Positions 1-6,115 of a DNA stretch of 6,790 nt are shown here, in pieces; position 1 is the stretch's first letter, and each line of letters opens with the position of its first letter. The stretch covers positions 1,253-8,042 of the forward strand of contig PKYM01000174.1 in NCBI GenBank assembly GCA_003132645.1. The letters run 5' to 3'. The stretch comes from Actinomycetota bacterium (lineage in GTDB: Bacteria > Actinomycetota > Thermoleophilia > UBA2241). Made by a program: the position numbers and the translations under genes. The notes under the pieces are model-generated. The model was not told the origin of the DNA. It searched no databases and saw only the letters and a list, made by a program, of their open reading frames with translations.

Positions 1-1320
1 GTTCTCGACGCCGGCAAAGCCGGCGCCGGCGCCGCGCTTGATCACGACGACGTTCCGGGCCCTGCCGACGTCGAGGATCGGCATCCCGTAGATGGGGCTC
101 GCCGGATCGGTCCTGGCCGCCAGGTTCACGGTGTCGTTGGCACCGATGACGAGCGCCACATCGGTCGTGGCGAACTCGGGGTTGATGTCGTCGATGTCGT
201 AGATGAAGTCGTAGGGCACGCCGGCCTCGGCCAGCAGCACGTTCATGTGCCCCGGCATGCGGCCGGCCACCGGGTGGATGGCGAACTTCACCTGCACGCC
301 CCTGTCGATCAGAAGCTGAGCGAGCTCCCAGACCTTGTGCTGGGCCTGCGCCACGGCCATGCCGTAGCCCGGGACGATCACGAGCTTGTCGGCGTAGGCC
401 ATCATGATGGCGGCGTCGTCCGCGTCGATCGGTCGCGAGGCGCCCGCCACCGCGGCCGGCCCGCCGCCGCTCCGCGCGTCGCCGAAGCCGCTGAAGAGCA
501 CGTTGGAAAGCGAGCGGTTCATGGCCCGGGCCATGAGTTGTGTCAGCATCGTGCCGGCTGCTCCGACCACCATGCCGGCGATGATCATCGCGGGGTTGCC
601 CAGCACGTAGCCCTCGAAGGCCACCGCCAGTCCGGTGAGCGCGTTGTAGAGCGAGATGACGACCGGCATGTCGGCGCCGCCGATGGGCAGCGTCATGAGG
701 ATGCCGAACACGAAGGCGATGGCGATGAAGGCCGCCACGAGCGGCGTGCCGAGGTGCGTGACGGCGCCCGTCTCGCCGAGGATGACGAGCACCCCTGCGG
801 CGACGGCGACTGCCAGCACGAGAAGGTCGGCCACGTTCTGGCCCGGAAACGACAGCACCCGTTTGACCAGGCCCTGCAGCTTGCCGAAGGCGATCAGGCT
901 GCCACCGAACGATACGGCGCCGATCAGCGCGCCGACCACGGCGAGGATGGCGACGTCGGCCGGCCGCCGGGCGGCGACGGCCGCCCCGCCCTTGATCAGC
1001 TCCACGGCGGCGATCGCCGCCGCCGCGCCGCCGCCCATGCCGTTGAACAGGGCGATCATCTGGGGCATGCCGGTCATGGGCACGCGCTGTCCCGTCCATT
1101 GCGCGATCGCCACTCCCACGACGACGGCGCCGACCATGAGCGGCCGGTGGTGCATCCCCGGAGTGAACAACGTGGCGGCCGCCGCCACGCTCATGCCGAC
1201 GCCCGCCCAGACGATGCCGCGCCGCGCGGTCGCCGGCGAGCTCATGCTCCGCAGGCCGGCGATGAACAGCACCGCCGTGGCGAAGTAGCTCGTCTTGATG
1301 ATGGCGTCGACGGCGCTCAC
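1..1320 (-). CDS. pntB: NAD(P) transhydrogenase subunit beta, 3' end cut by the window edge
   Basis: This is the proton-translocating transhydrogenase subunit that carries most of the membrane domain (dII) and the NADP(H)-binding domain (dIII). With the alpha subunits it uses the proton gradient to reduce NADP+ with NADH. The 440 residues visible align end to end, from memory, with E. coli PntB. Residues 1-270 are hydrophobic helices; a Gly/Ala-rich linker near 281-300 leads into dIII. dIII shows GYGMAVAQAQ (318-327), HPVAGRMPGHMN (349-360), GANDTVN (393-399) and KRGAGAGFAGVEN (428-440). E. coli PntB has 462 residues, so about 25 C-terminal residues lie beyond the window. The GTG start has no clear Shine-Dalgarno; I chose it because it overlaps the pntA2 stop as GTGA and gives the expected N-terminus. 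Two departures from E. coli: Asn93 at the His91 position, and NDTVNL where NDTVNP is usual. Confidence 0.97.
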   Translation of the reverse strand, partial: MSAVDAIIKTSYFATAVLFIAGLRSMSSPATARRGIVWAGVGMSVAAAATLFTPGMHHRPLMVGAVVVGVAIAQWTGQRVPMTGMPQMIALFNGMGGGAAAAIAAVELIKGGAAVAARRPADVAILAVVGALIGAVSFGGSLIAFGKLQGLVKRVLSFPGQNVADLLVLAVAVAAGVLVILGETGAVTHLGTPLVAAFIAIAFVFGILMTLPIGGADMPVVISLYNALTGLAVAFEGYVLGNPAMIIAGMVVGAAGTMLTQLMARAMNRSLSNVLFSGFGDARSGGGPAAVAGASRPIDADDAAIMMAYADKLVIVPGYGMAVAQAQHKVWELAQLLIDRGVQVKFAIHPVAGRMPGHMNVLLAEAGVPYDFIYDIDDINPEFATTDVALVIGANDTVNLAARTDPASPIYGMPILDVGRARNVVVIKRGAGAGFAGVEN

Positions 1321-1709
1321 GGTCGGTCCGCGGCCGACGTCTCGCCGGCCTCCCCGGGTTTGCCGTCGGCACGGCTCACGTCGTCGCGCCCTCCGCCGGC
1401 CACGCCGGCGGCGCTTCCGTTGGCGCCACGCTCGCGGCTGCTCTTGAACATCGCCAGCATGCGCACCGTCACGACATAGCCGCCGTGCACGTTCATCGCC
1501 GCGAGCACGACCGCGAACACACCGATGGCCTCCTCGAGCGGCGTGCGGGCGAAGCCCAGGGTGACCATCGCTCCGACCAGCACGATGCCGTGCACGAAGT
1601 TGGCGCCCGACATGAGCGGGGTGTGGAGGATGACCGGCACCGCGGCGATGATGACGTAGCCGGTGAAGGCGGCCAGCATGAAGATGTACAGGGCCGTCCA
1701 GCCGCTCAC
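1317..1709 (-). CDS. pntA2: NAD(P) transhydrogenase small membrane subunit (alpha-2)
   Basis: This is the membrane part of the alpha subunit, encoded separately as in three-subunit transhydrogenases such as that of Rhodospirillum rubrum (pntAB there). It contributes helices to the proton channel. The 130 residues hold three hydrophobic segments at about 7-25, 39-53 and 61-80. The family signature HTPLMSG is at 29-35, followed by the usual NxxxGIVLVGA stretch, and NVHGGYVVT lies at 73-81. The last 40 residues, from about 91, are a Gly/Ala/Ser/charged tail that family members of about 95-105 residues usually lack. The GTG start overlaps the pntA1 stop as GTGA; AAAGAGG lies 4 bases upstream (1714-1720 on the minus strand). 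The gene's own stop overlaps the pntB start in the same way, so the three genes are probably translationally coupled. Confidence 0.95.
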   Translation of the reverse strand: MSGWTALYIFMLAAFTGYVIIAAVPVILHTPLMSGANFVHGIVLVGAMVTLGFARTPLEEAIGVFAVVLAAMNVHGGYVVTVRMLAMFKSSRERGANGSAAGVAGGGRDDVSRADGKPGEAGETSAADRP

Positions 1710-2905
1710 GGGGCCTCTTTCGCGTCGCCGCCGGGCCGATCGTCGCGCTCATGGTGCTTGGCGGGCGCCACCGCGAACTCGTCGAGCGCCGCCCGCGTCG
1801 GTTCGTGGACCACGACCCCGTCGCGCGTCAGCAGGCTCGCCGTGACGATCTCGTCGTCCCAGCGCGGTGCCAGCGCGCCGTCGTCGATCAGCAGGCCGAG
1901 AAAGTCGAGGATGTTGCGCGCGTAGGTCTCGCTGGCGTTCACCGGCAGAAGGCTCGGCACGTTCAGCGGCCCGAACACGGTCACGCCACCGCGCTCGACC
2001 GTCTCGCCGGGACGGGTGAGCTCGCAGTTGCCACCGCTTTCGGCCGCGAGGTCCACTAAGACCGAGCCCGGCCTCATGCGCCCGACCATCTCTTCGGTGA
2101 TCAGCACGGGAGCGCGGCGGCCGGGGATGGCGGCGGTCGTCACGATCGCGTCGGAGCCGGCCACGTGCTCGCCGACCAGCGCGCTCTGGCGTTCCTGCTC
2201 GTCGGCGGTGAGCGCTCGCGCGTAGCCCCCCGACGCCGACGCATCGAGGTCGAGTGAGACGAACTTCGCGCCCAGCGACTCGACCTGCTCCCTGGCCGCC
2301 GGGCGTACGTCGTAGGCTGAGACCATGGCGCCCAGGCGCCGCGCCGTGGCGATCGCCTGCAGCCCCGCCACCCCGGCGCCGAGCACCAGCACCCTGGCCG
2401 GCCGGATGGTGCCGGCCGGCGTTGTCAACATGGGAAAGAAGCGGCCCAGGCCGGAGGCCGCCATGAGCACGGCCCGGTAGCCGGCGATCGAGGCCTGCGA
2501 GCTCAGGGCGTCCATCGACTGGGCCCGCGTGATGCGCGGCACAAGCTCCAGGGCAAAGGCCGTCACCCCGCGGTCACGCAGGGCCGCGACGCGCTCGAGG
2601 CCGTGCCCCGGGTCCATGAAGCAGACGAGCACCTGGCCTGCGTGCAGCAGCTCGGTCTCCTCGGGAACGGGTGGCTGCACCTTGACGATCACGTCGGCGT
2701 CGCGCAGGAGTTCCGCGGCCGTCTCGACGAGGCGAGCGCCCGACGCGGCGTACTCGTCGTCGGGGAAGAAACTGCCGGCGCCGGCGCCGGCAGCGATCAC
2801 CACCTCCACGCCGCGACCTGTGAGCTTGGCGACCGTCGCCGGCACCAACGCCACGCGGCGTTCGCCGGCGGTCACCTCCTTGGGTACCGCCACCCTGGCG
2901 CTCAT
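1706..2905 (-). CDS. pntA1: NAD(P) transhydrogenase subunit alpha, NAD(H)-binding domain (alpha-1)
   Basis: This is the peripheral domain I that binds NAD(H) and passes hydride to NADP(H) on PntB. The 399 residues carry both Rossmann subdomains of the alanine dehydrogenase/PntA family. The N-terminal part (1-145) has KE..AGERRVAL near 9-20 and the conserved active-site loop RITRAQSMDALSSQASIAG at 124-142. The Arg, Gln and Asp residues known from R. rubrum domain I correspond to R127, Q129 and D132. The dinucleotide motif GAGVAGL is at 176-182, with acidic D199 at the end of the second strand. TTAAIPGRRAP (256-266) and VDLAAESGGNCE (284-295) are also typical. The reading frame stays open upstream to 3184, but the family N-terminus begins at this ATG (MSARVAVPKE). 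No strong Shine-Dalgarno precedes it. It is first in a pntA1-pntA2-pntB operon. The last 30 residues are a hydrophilic tail, consistent with a separate soluble subunit. Confidence 0.96.
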   Translation of the reverse strand: MSARVAVPKEVTAGERRVALVPATVAKLTGRGVEVVIAAGAGAGSFFPDDEYAASGARLVETAAELLRDADVIVKVQPPVPEETELLHAGQVLVCFMDPGHGLERVAALRDRGVTAFALELVPRITRAQSMDALSSQASIAGYRAVLMAASGLGRFFPMLTTPAGTIRPARVLVLGAGVAGLQAIATARRLGAMVSAYDVRPAAREQVESLGAKFVSLDLDASASGGYARALTADEQERQSALVGEHVAGSDAIVTTAAIPGRRAPVLITEEMVGRMRPGSVLVDLAAESGGNCELTRPGETVERGGVTVFGPLNVPSLLPVNASETYARNILDFLGLLIDDGALAPRWDDEIVTASLLTRDGVVVHEPTRAALDEFAVAPAKHHERDDRPGGDAKEAP

Positions 2906-2970
2906 CGACTCGCCGACGTGTCGGGGCCACAGGTCGGGGGCAGGTGATCCGGGGCCGGCCAGCCGCAGCG

Positions 2971-2982
2971 TCCCACGTGGGA
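2971..2982. repeat. Perfect 12-base palindrome TCCCACGTGGGA
   Basis: The sequence TCCCACGTGGGA is identical to its reverse complement and is centred on CACGTG. It lies 66 bases ahead of the pntA1 start codon and 238 bases ahead of the HtrA-like start. GGGATTCCC (2979-2987) overlaps its right side. The form suits a dimeric DNA-binding regulator, but no regulator is identified and the role is inferred from symmetry and position only. Confidence 0.5.
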
Positions 2983-3003
2983 TTCCCTTTCGTTTGTCAG
3001 CCA

Positions 3004-3020
3004 CGCACGAGTGCCGTGCG
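3004..3020. repeat. Inverted repeat CGCACG-N5-CGTGCG
   Basis: Six-base arms at 3004-3009 and 3015-3020 flank a five-base centre. A further TCGTGCG follows at 3024-3030, giving a local cluster of GCACG/CGTGC units in the divergent region. It could be an operator or a chance product of high GC; arms of six bases alone are weak evidence. Confidence 0.3.
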
Positions 3021-3126
3021 AGGTCGTGCGTACTGTTTCCCCGTCTACGGCGAAAACCGGTCGAAGACGCTGTTTGGCGGTCGCCTCGAGCCGAAACCTC
3101 ACGGTCGACTTGAGACTGATAGCCGG

Positions 3127-3145
3127 GTCGAGGCGGCGCCTCGAC
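3127..3145. repeat. Inverted repeat GTCGAGGC-N3-GCCTCGAC
   Basis: Perfect eight-base arms (3127-3134 and 3138-3145) surround GGC. The site is about 75 bases upstream of the HtrA-like start, so it would form a stable hairpin in a 5' leader or serve as an operator. No T-run follows on either strand, so it is not a standard intrinsic terminator. A third half-site, GCCTCGA, occurs at 3083-3089. Confidence 0.45.
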
Positions 3146-3204
3146 AAGCTGCCGGTCGCGAGACGGAGAAACGCAGCGCCGCAACGGGAATACAGGCGGA
3201 GGCT

Positions 3205-3213
3205 AAAAGGTGG
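3205..3213 (+). promoter_or_regulatory. Ribosome binding site of the HtrA-like gene
   Basis: AAAAGGTGG ends six bases before ATG 3220 and three bases before an in-frame GTG at 3217. The spacing favours the ATG. It fixes the start well downstream of the first possible start in the open frame (2944), which would add a charged, non-conserved extension. Confidence 0.65.
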
Positions 3214-3219
3214 CAAGTG

Positions 3220-4032
3220 ATGTTCGACACAATCGACACAAGACGCGGCGTGACGGCGCTGGCCCGTGCGGCGCTCATCGCCCTTGGCGTGCTGACGATC
3301 GTGGCGCTCGTCGCCGCCGGGCGATCCGCGCCACGCGCTGCGCGGCACGTGAGGGTCGCGAGCGATCAGAGGCTCACCGCTCAGGAGATCGGCCGGCGGT
3401 ACCGGCGCGGCGTCGTCGAGATCGTGGCGGTGGTCCCGGCCGGCCGGGCCACGGGACGTCGCCTCGACGGCAGTCGGGCGCAGTCCCGAGGCTTGGGCTT
3501 TGCGATCTCCGGCGACGGGCTGATCCTGACGAGCGCCGCGCTGGTCGACCACAACGGCCGGATCGCCAAGACGGTCCAGGTGACCTTCAGGACAGCGGCT
3601 GAAAAGACGAGGCGAGTGGTCGGCGCGATCGCCTGCGTCGACCCGGTCGTCGGGCTGGCCGTCATCAGGGTGGATCCTGCCAGGATCAGCGGCCTCGAAC
3701 CGCTGCCGATGGGCGATTCGAGCGGCCTGCGGGCCGGCGATGCGGTGGTGGCCCTAGGTGCCCCGCCGGCCTCGCCGGCGTTTGCCGCCGGCAGTGCAGG
3801 GGTCACCAGCGGCGACCTGCCGGCGGCCTATGGCGTGACCGTCTCCGGAGCCCTGCTCACGACCGTGAGCGTCGGCAGGCGCGGGTCGGGTGCTCCGCTG
3901 TTCGACATGAGTGGCCGCGTGATAGGCGTCATGGAGCAGCCGGGCGCCCAAGGGGGTGGCTCAGCGGAGTTCTGGTCGGCGGCGCCGATCAACGGCGCGG
4001 CCCACGTGATCTCAGACGCCAACGCCGGGTGA
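3220..4032 (+). CDS. Membrane-anchored trypsin/HtrA-fold protein with a degenerate catalytic triad
   Basis: The 270-residue product has one N-terminal membrane segment (about 12-33) and a C-terminal domain resembling the chymotrypsin-fold protease domain of HtrA/DegP (S1C). Recognisable landmarks in order are GLGFAISGDGLILTSAALVD (91-110), DPVVGLAVIRVD (141-152), RAGDAVVALGAP (171-182), RGSGAPLFDMSGRVIGV (221-237) and AAPINGAAHVI (254-264). In active HtrA proteins the first is ...LTNAHVV, the second ...TDLAVLKV and the fourth GNSGGPL. Here Ala107 replaces the catalytic His and Gly145 the catalytic Asp, while Ser223 remains; the oxyanion-loop Gly is Ala225. There is no PDZ domain. I infer a non-proteolytic extracytoplasmic binding or sensing protein. 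It is transcribed divergently from the pnt operon and its 3' end overlaps the HAD remnant. No gene name is assigned. Confidence 0.85.
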   Translation: MFDTIDTRRGVTALARAALIALGVLTIVALVAAGRSAPRAARHVRVASDQRLTAQEIGRRYRRGVVEIVAVVPAGRATGRRLDGSRAQSRGLGFAISGDGLILTSAALVDHNGRIAKTVQVTFRTAAEKTRRVVGAIACVDPVVGLAVIRVDPARISGLEPLPMGDSSGLRAGDAVVALGAPPASPAFAAGSAGVTSGDLPAAYGVTVSGALLTTVSVGRRGSGAPLFDMSGRVIGVMEQPGAQGGGSAEFWSAAPINGAAHVISDANAG

Positions 4033-4354
4033 CCGCGAGGTAGCCTGCCGACCCGTCGCCCGTTGTCGCGGCCCGCAGCCGCGCCAGAGCCTCGAGGTAG
4101 CTACCGGCCGAACGGCCGTTCACCGCGGCGATCGTCTCGTCGTCGAGGCCGGCTTGCCGCATGCCCTCGAAGACGTTGCCCGCAAAGAGGGCGAGCACGT
4201 CCCGCGGTGTCGAGATCGCGGCGACGCCGCAGTACCGGCAGGCCTCGAGCAGCGCGCCGGTGTAGGTCTCGAGCGAATCGACGACGGTGCCGTCGAAGTC
4301 GAACATGACGAGGCCGGGTGGTTGCGGCGGTCGTACTACGGGCGGGCGGTCCAT
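3989..4354 (-). pseudogene. Truncated HAD-family phosphatase (phosphoglycolate phosphatase-like), probable remnant
   Basis: The frame encodes 121 residues from ATG 4354. MFDFDGTVVDS (17-27) is HAD motif I, with nucleophile Asp19, acid/base Asp21 and Thr23. Residues 28-98 look like the start of an alpha-helical cap (TGALLEACRYCGV, FAGNVFEGMRQAGL). Complete HAD phosphatases of this type have about 210-230 residues. Motif II (Ser/Thr), motif III (Lys) and motif IV (acidic pair) are all missing, and the last 20 or so residues (TRRWRLRSRGPRR end) look non-native. The other two minus-strand frames further left show no continuation; that stretch codes for the HtrA-like protein. The gene therefore probably lost its 3' half by deletion. 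Its end overlaps the convergent HtrA-like gene by 44 bases. Upstream ATGs at 4420 and 4396 are less likely starts because the promoter-like box lies between them and this one. An expressed cap-only fragment cannot be excluded. Confidence 0.7.
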
Positions 4355-4361
4355 TGGGGGC

Positions 4362-4372
4362 AGCCTAGCACA
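4362..4372 (-). promoter_or_regulatory. Candidate -10 box giving a leaderless HAD transcript
   Basis: Read on the minus strand, TGTGCTAGGCT contains the hexamer TAGGCT (4367-4362), a form common in actinobacterial -10 elements. Seven bases (GCCCCCA) separate it from ATG 4354, so transcription would begin at or one base before the A of the start codon. There is no Shine-Dalgarno, consistent with leaderless translation, which is frequent in Actinomycetota. No good -35 hexamer is seen 16-18 bases upstream, so the call rests on the -10 and its spacing. Confidence 0.45.
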
Positions 4373-4412
4373 GGGTCCCGAGCCGACCGCGCGCATCGAC
4401 TTTTGCGGTTTG

Positions 4413-4416
4413 AAGG
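4413..4416 (+). promoter_or_regulatory. Ribosome binding site of the M23 peptidase gene
   Basis: AAGG (within GAAGGT) lies seven bases before ATG 4424 and decides the start. The frame is open far upstream across the opposing HAD gene, but those codons give an Arg/Asp/Glu-rich shadow sequence that would bury the export signal. A second in-frame ATG at 4433 has worse spacing. Confidence 0.6.
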
Positions 4417-4423
4417 TCATAGC

Positions 4424-6115
4424 ATGGGCCGCATGGTCTCGCGTACCCGTCCGGCATTGTCTGCTGCGGTCATCCCGATCGCGGTCATCCCGATCGCCGT
4501 GCTCGCGATCGCCGTCCTGGGCCTCGCCGTTCTCGCGCCCGCCGGTGTCGCGTCCGGCGTACCCACGCCCGTCGACGCGGCCACGCCTGCCGACGCCACG
4601 CCATCACCGGTCGCGACTTCGCCACCTTTCTCGACGACCCCCTCGCCGACGGTCGTCGCGGCGCCAAGCGGCGCGCCGGCCCCGTCGCCGACGGGCAGCT
4701 TCGCCCCGGGCCCGCTGCCCTGGATCGTCCCCCTCGGCCTGGTTGCTGCGCCCAGGCCCGGTAGCGGAGCGTGGCACTGGCCGACCGGGAGCGAGGATTT
4801 CGGGGGCTACTCGGGCTGGCTGGACGATCGGGGCGCCACGTGGCATGTCGCCCAGGACATGGCCTGCCCCTACGGGCACCCGGTGTATGCGATCGCTGCC
4901 GGGATCGTGTGGAAGGCGAGCACGAGCGTCATGAGCTACGGCCCCGGGCGCGGGCCCGGCGGCGCCATGATCATCGTTCACACCACGGCTTCGGGCGTGC
5001 GGTTTCGCGCTCTCTACGGGCACGTCATGGACCTGCGCTACCACGCCGGGCAGCATGTGGCCGCCGGCGCCGTGATCGCCCGCATCAACGCCGTCCAGCC
5101 GTCACATCTGCACTTCTCGATCCACCCCGGGACGAAGTACGTCGACGGCAATCCCTGGGCCGGCAGCGTGCCCAAAGGCTGGTCCGGCCACGGCGGCTTC
5201 GTCGATCCGGTCAAGTTCCTCAGGTCTCACCCGCGGGTGATCGCTTATCTGCCTCCTCGTCTGCCGCTGACCACTATCGCGACCGACGCCACGCCCAGCG
5301 ACGTCGGCGCCGTCGCCGGCGTGGCCTACTGGAGCGAGCAGGTGAGCGACGCTACGGTCGTGTGTTTCTGTGACCTCACGACTGGAGCACGCGGCGTGCT
5401 CGCGGCCGGAGCGACCGCGCCGGCCTTCGATGACGTGCGCTACCGCGTCGCGCTGCTGCCCGCTCCGGCGAACGGCTTCACGGTCTGCGACCGTCAGCCA
5501 GTGCTGACGAGCGCCGGCTCGACGACGACCTCGGCCTGGGGCGCCGCCGTCACGGTTCGGGCGCGGCTTACCAGCGGCGCCGGCAAACCCTTTCAGGGAG
5601 CGCGTCTCGTGCTGGAGCGTCGCGCCGGCTCCGCCTGGCTACGCCTCGCCGCCGCTCAAACGACGGCCGATGGCCGTCTCGCGCTGGGCTACACGCCCTC
5701 GCGCCGCACGGTGTTGCGCTTGCGCTACGTGCCCCCGGCCAAGCCGCCGGCGGGCGCCGACTACCTCGCCCTCAAAGGTGCGCCGGTCACCGTGACGCCT
5801 CACGTCGCACTCACCAGACCGAGCCTGCCGGCGAGCGTCGCTGCCCGGCGCCCGGTTGCCGTTTCGGGCCGGCTCCGGCCGCGCCGGGCAGCGACGCCGA
5901 GGTCGGTGACCCTCCTGTTCGAGCGCCGCAAGAGCGGTGCCTGGACGACGGTCCTCACGGTCGCGACCGCCATCCACGCCGACGGGGCCGGCTCGCGCTG
6001 GGCGGCCGTCGTGAGGCCGCCGGCAGCAGGTTCGTGGCGGGTGCGCGCGGCCTATGCCGGCGGCGCCGACTTCGCGGCCACGACCTCCGGCTGGGGGGCG
6101 TTCACCGTGCAGTAA
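4424..6115 (+). CDS. Exported M23 (LytM-type) metallopeptidase with two C-terminal Ig-like modules
   Basis: This 563-residue protein is probably an extracytoplasmic peptidoglycan hydrolase cutting wall peptide bonds with zinc. RTRP followed by a long hydrophobic run (about 11-40) and APAGVASG is a signal peptide, possibly retained as an anchor. Residues 46-98 are a Pro/Ala/Thr/Ser linker. The M23 domain spans about 115-265: HVAQD (His141, Asp145) and HLHF (His230) supply the three zinc ligands; His200 in LYGH and His228 are the expected catalytic histidines. GHPVYAIAAGIV (151-162) and HAGQHVAAGAVIARI (207-221) are typical M23 strands. All key residues are present, so activity is expected. A segment at 270-360 with Cys314, Cys316 and Cys355 matches nothing I know. 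Residues about 365-460 and 461-563 are two beta-sandwich repeats sharing a VxLxFERR/LVLERR-GxAW pattern, likely for wall or polymer binding. The gene stands alone on the plus strand; divergent to the HAD remnant by 69 bases. Confidence 0.92.
   Translation: MGRMVSRTRPALSAAVIPIAVIPIAVLAIAVLGLAVLAPAGVASGVPTPVDAATPADATPSPVATSPPFSTTPSPTVVAAPSGAPAPSPTGSFAPGPLPWIVPLGLVAAPRPGSGAWHWPTGSEDFGGYSGWLDDRGATWHVAQDMACPYGHPVYAIAAGIVWKASTSVMSYGPGRGPGGAMIIVHTTASGVRFRALYGHVMDLRYHAGQHVAAGAVIARINAVQPSHLHFSIHPGTKYVDGNPWAGSVPKGWSGHGGFVDPVKFLRSHPRVIAYLPPRLPLTTIATDATPSDVGAVAGVAYWSEQVSDATVVCFCDLTTGARGVLAAGATAPAFDDVRYRVALLPAPANGFTVCDRQPVLTSAGSTTTSAWGAAVTVRARLTSGAGKPFQGARLVLERRAGSAWLRLAAAQTTADGRLALGYTPSRRTVLRLRYVPPAKPPAGADYLALKGAPVTVTPHVALTRPSLPASVAARRPVAVSGRLRPRRAATPRSVTLLFERRKSGAWTTVLTVATAIHADGAGSRWAAVVRPPAAGSWRVRAAYAGGADFAATTSGWGAFTVQ
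4466..4495 (+). repeat. Exact 15-base tandem duplication in the signal-peptide coding region
   Basis: GCGGTCATCCCGATC occurs twice back to back (4466-4480 and 4481-4495). In frame it yields AVIPI-AVIPI, followed by the decayed copies AVLAI and AVLGL. It extends the hydrophobic core of the M23 signal peptide in five-residue steps without disturbing the frame. It probably arose by slippage. Confidence 0.85.

Larger units (their letters stand above)
2906..3216. promoter_or_regulatory. Divergent intergenic region between pntA1 and the HtrA-like gene
   Basis: About 310 bases without a credible gene; open frames crossing it are ordinary high-GC shadows. Transcription of the pnt operon (leftward) and of the HtrA-like gene (rightward) must start here or nearby. 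It is visibly less GC-rich around 2981-3120 than the flanking genes. It contains several palindromes, listed separately, plus CCGAC-GT-GTCGG at 2913-2924 just ahead of the pntA1 ATG. A -35-like CTGACA (minus strand, 3000-2995) and a TTGAGA (plus strand, 3110-3115) occur, but neither has a matching -10 at normal spacing. I therefore call the region regulatory by position and do not name a promoter. Confidence 0.6.

Noticed and set aside
247..1479. A 410-codon plus-strand open frame opposite pntB and pntA2
   Set aside because: Its product is rich in His, Arg, Asp and Gly with no domain, as expected opposite a high-GC gene. pntB and pntA2 on the other strand match their families throughout.
2773..2792. 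A perfect 20-base palindrome of GCCGGC units
   Set aside because: It lies inside pntA1 and encodes the Gly/Ala run AGAGAG; a similar run occurs in pntB. Codon use explains it.
2958..2987. A possible SigR/SigH-type promoter (GGAAT with GCT 18 bases on) for pnt on the minus strand
   Set aside because: The second element is GCT rather than GTT, and no other evidence supports it.
2906..3184. Extension of pntA1 upstream to 3184
   Set aside because: The family N-terminus begins at the 2905 ATG; the added residues are low-quality sequence across the divergent region.
2906..3216. An NAD-related riboswitch in front of pntA1
   Set aside because: I could not recognise any conserved aptamer pattern; only simple palindromes are visible.
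2944..3219. A longer N-terminus for the HtrA-like gene, starting at 2944
   Set aside because: The extension is Arg-rich and unstructured, crosses the control region, and the ribosome site is directly before 3220.
2902..3552. A 216-codon minus-strand frame across the control region and HtrA-like gene
   Set aside because: Composition is that of a shadow (Arg, Asp, Gly, His) and it runs opposite a recognised domain.
4154..4423. A longer N-terminus for the M23 gene, starting at 4154
   Set aside because: The extra 90 residues are charged and lie opposite the conserved HAD motif; the signal peptide and ribosome site place the start at 4424.
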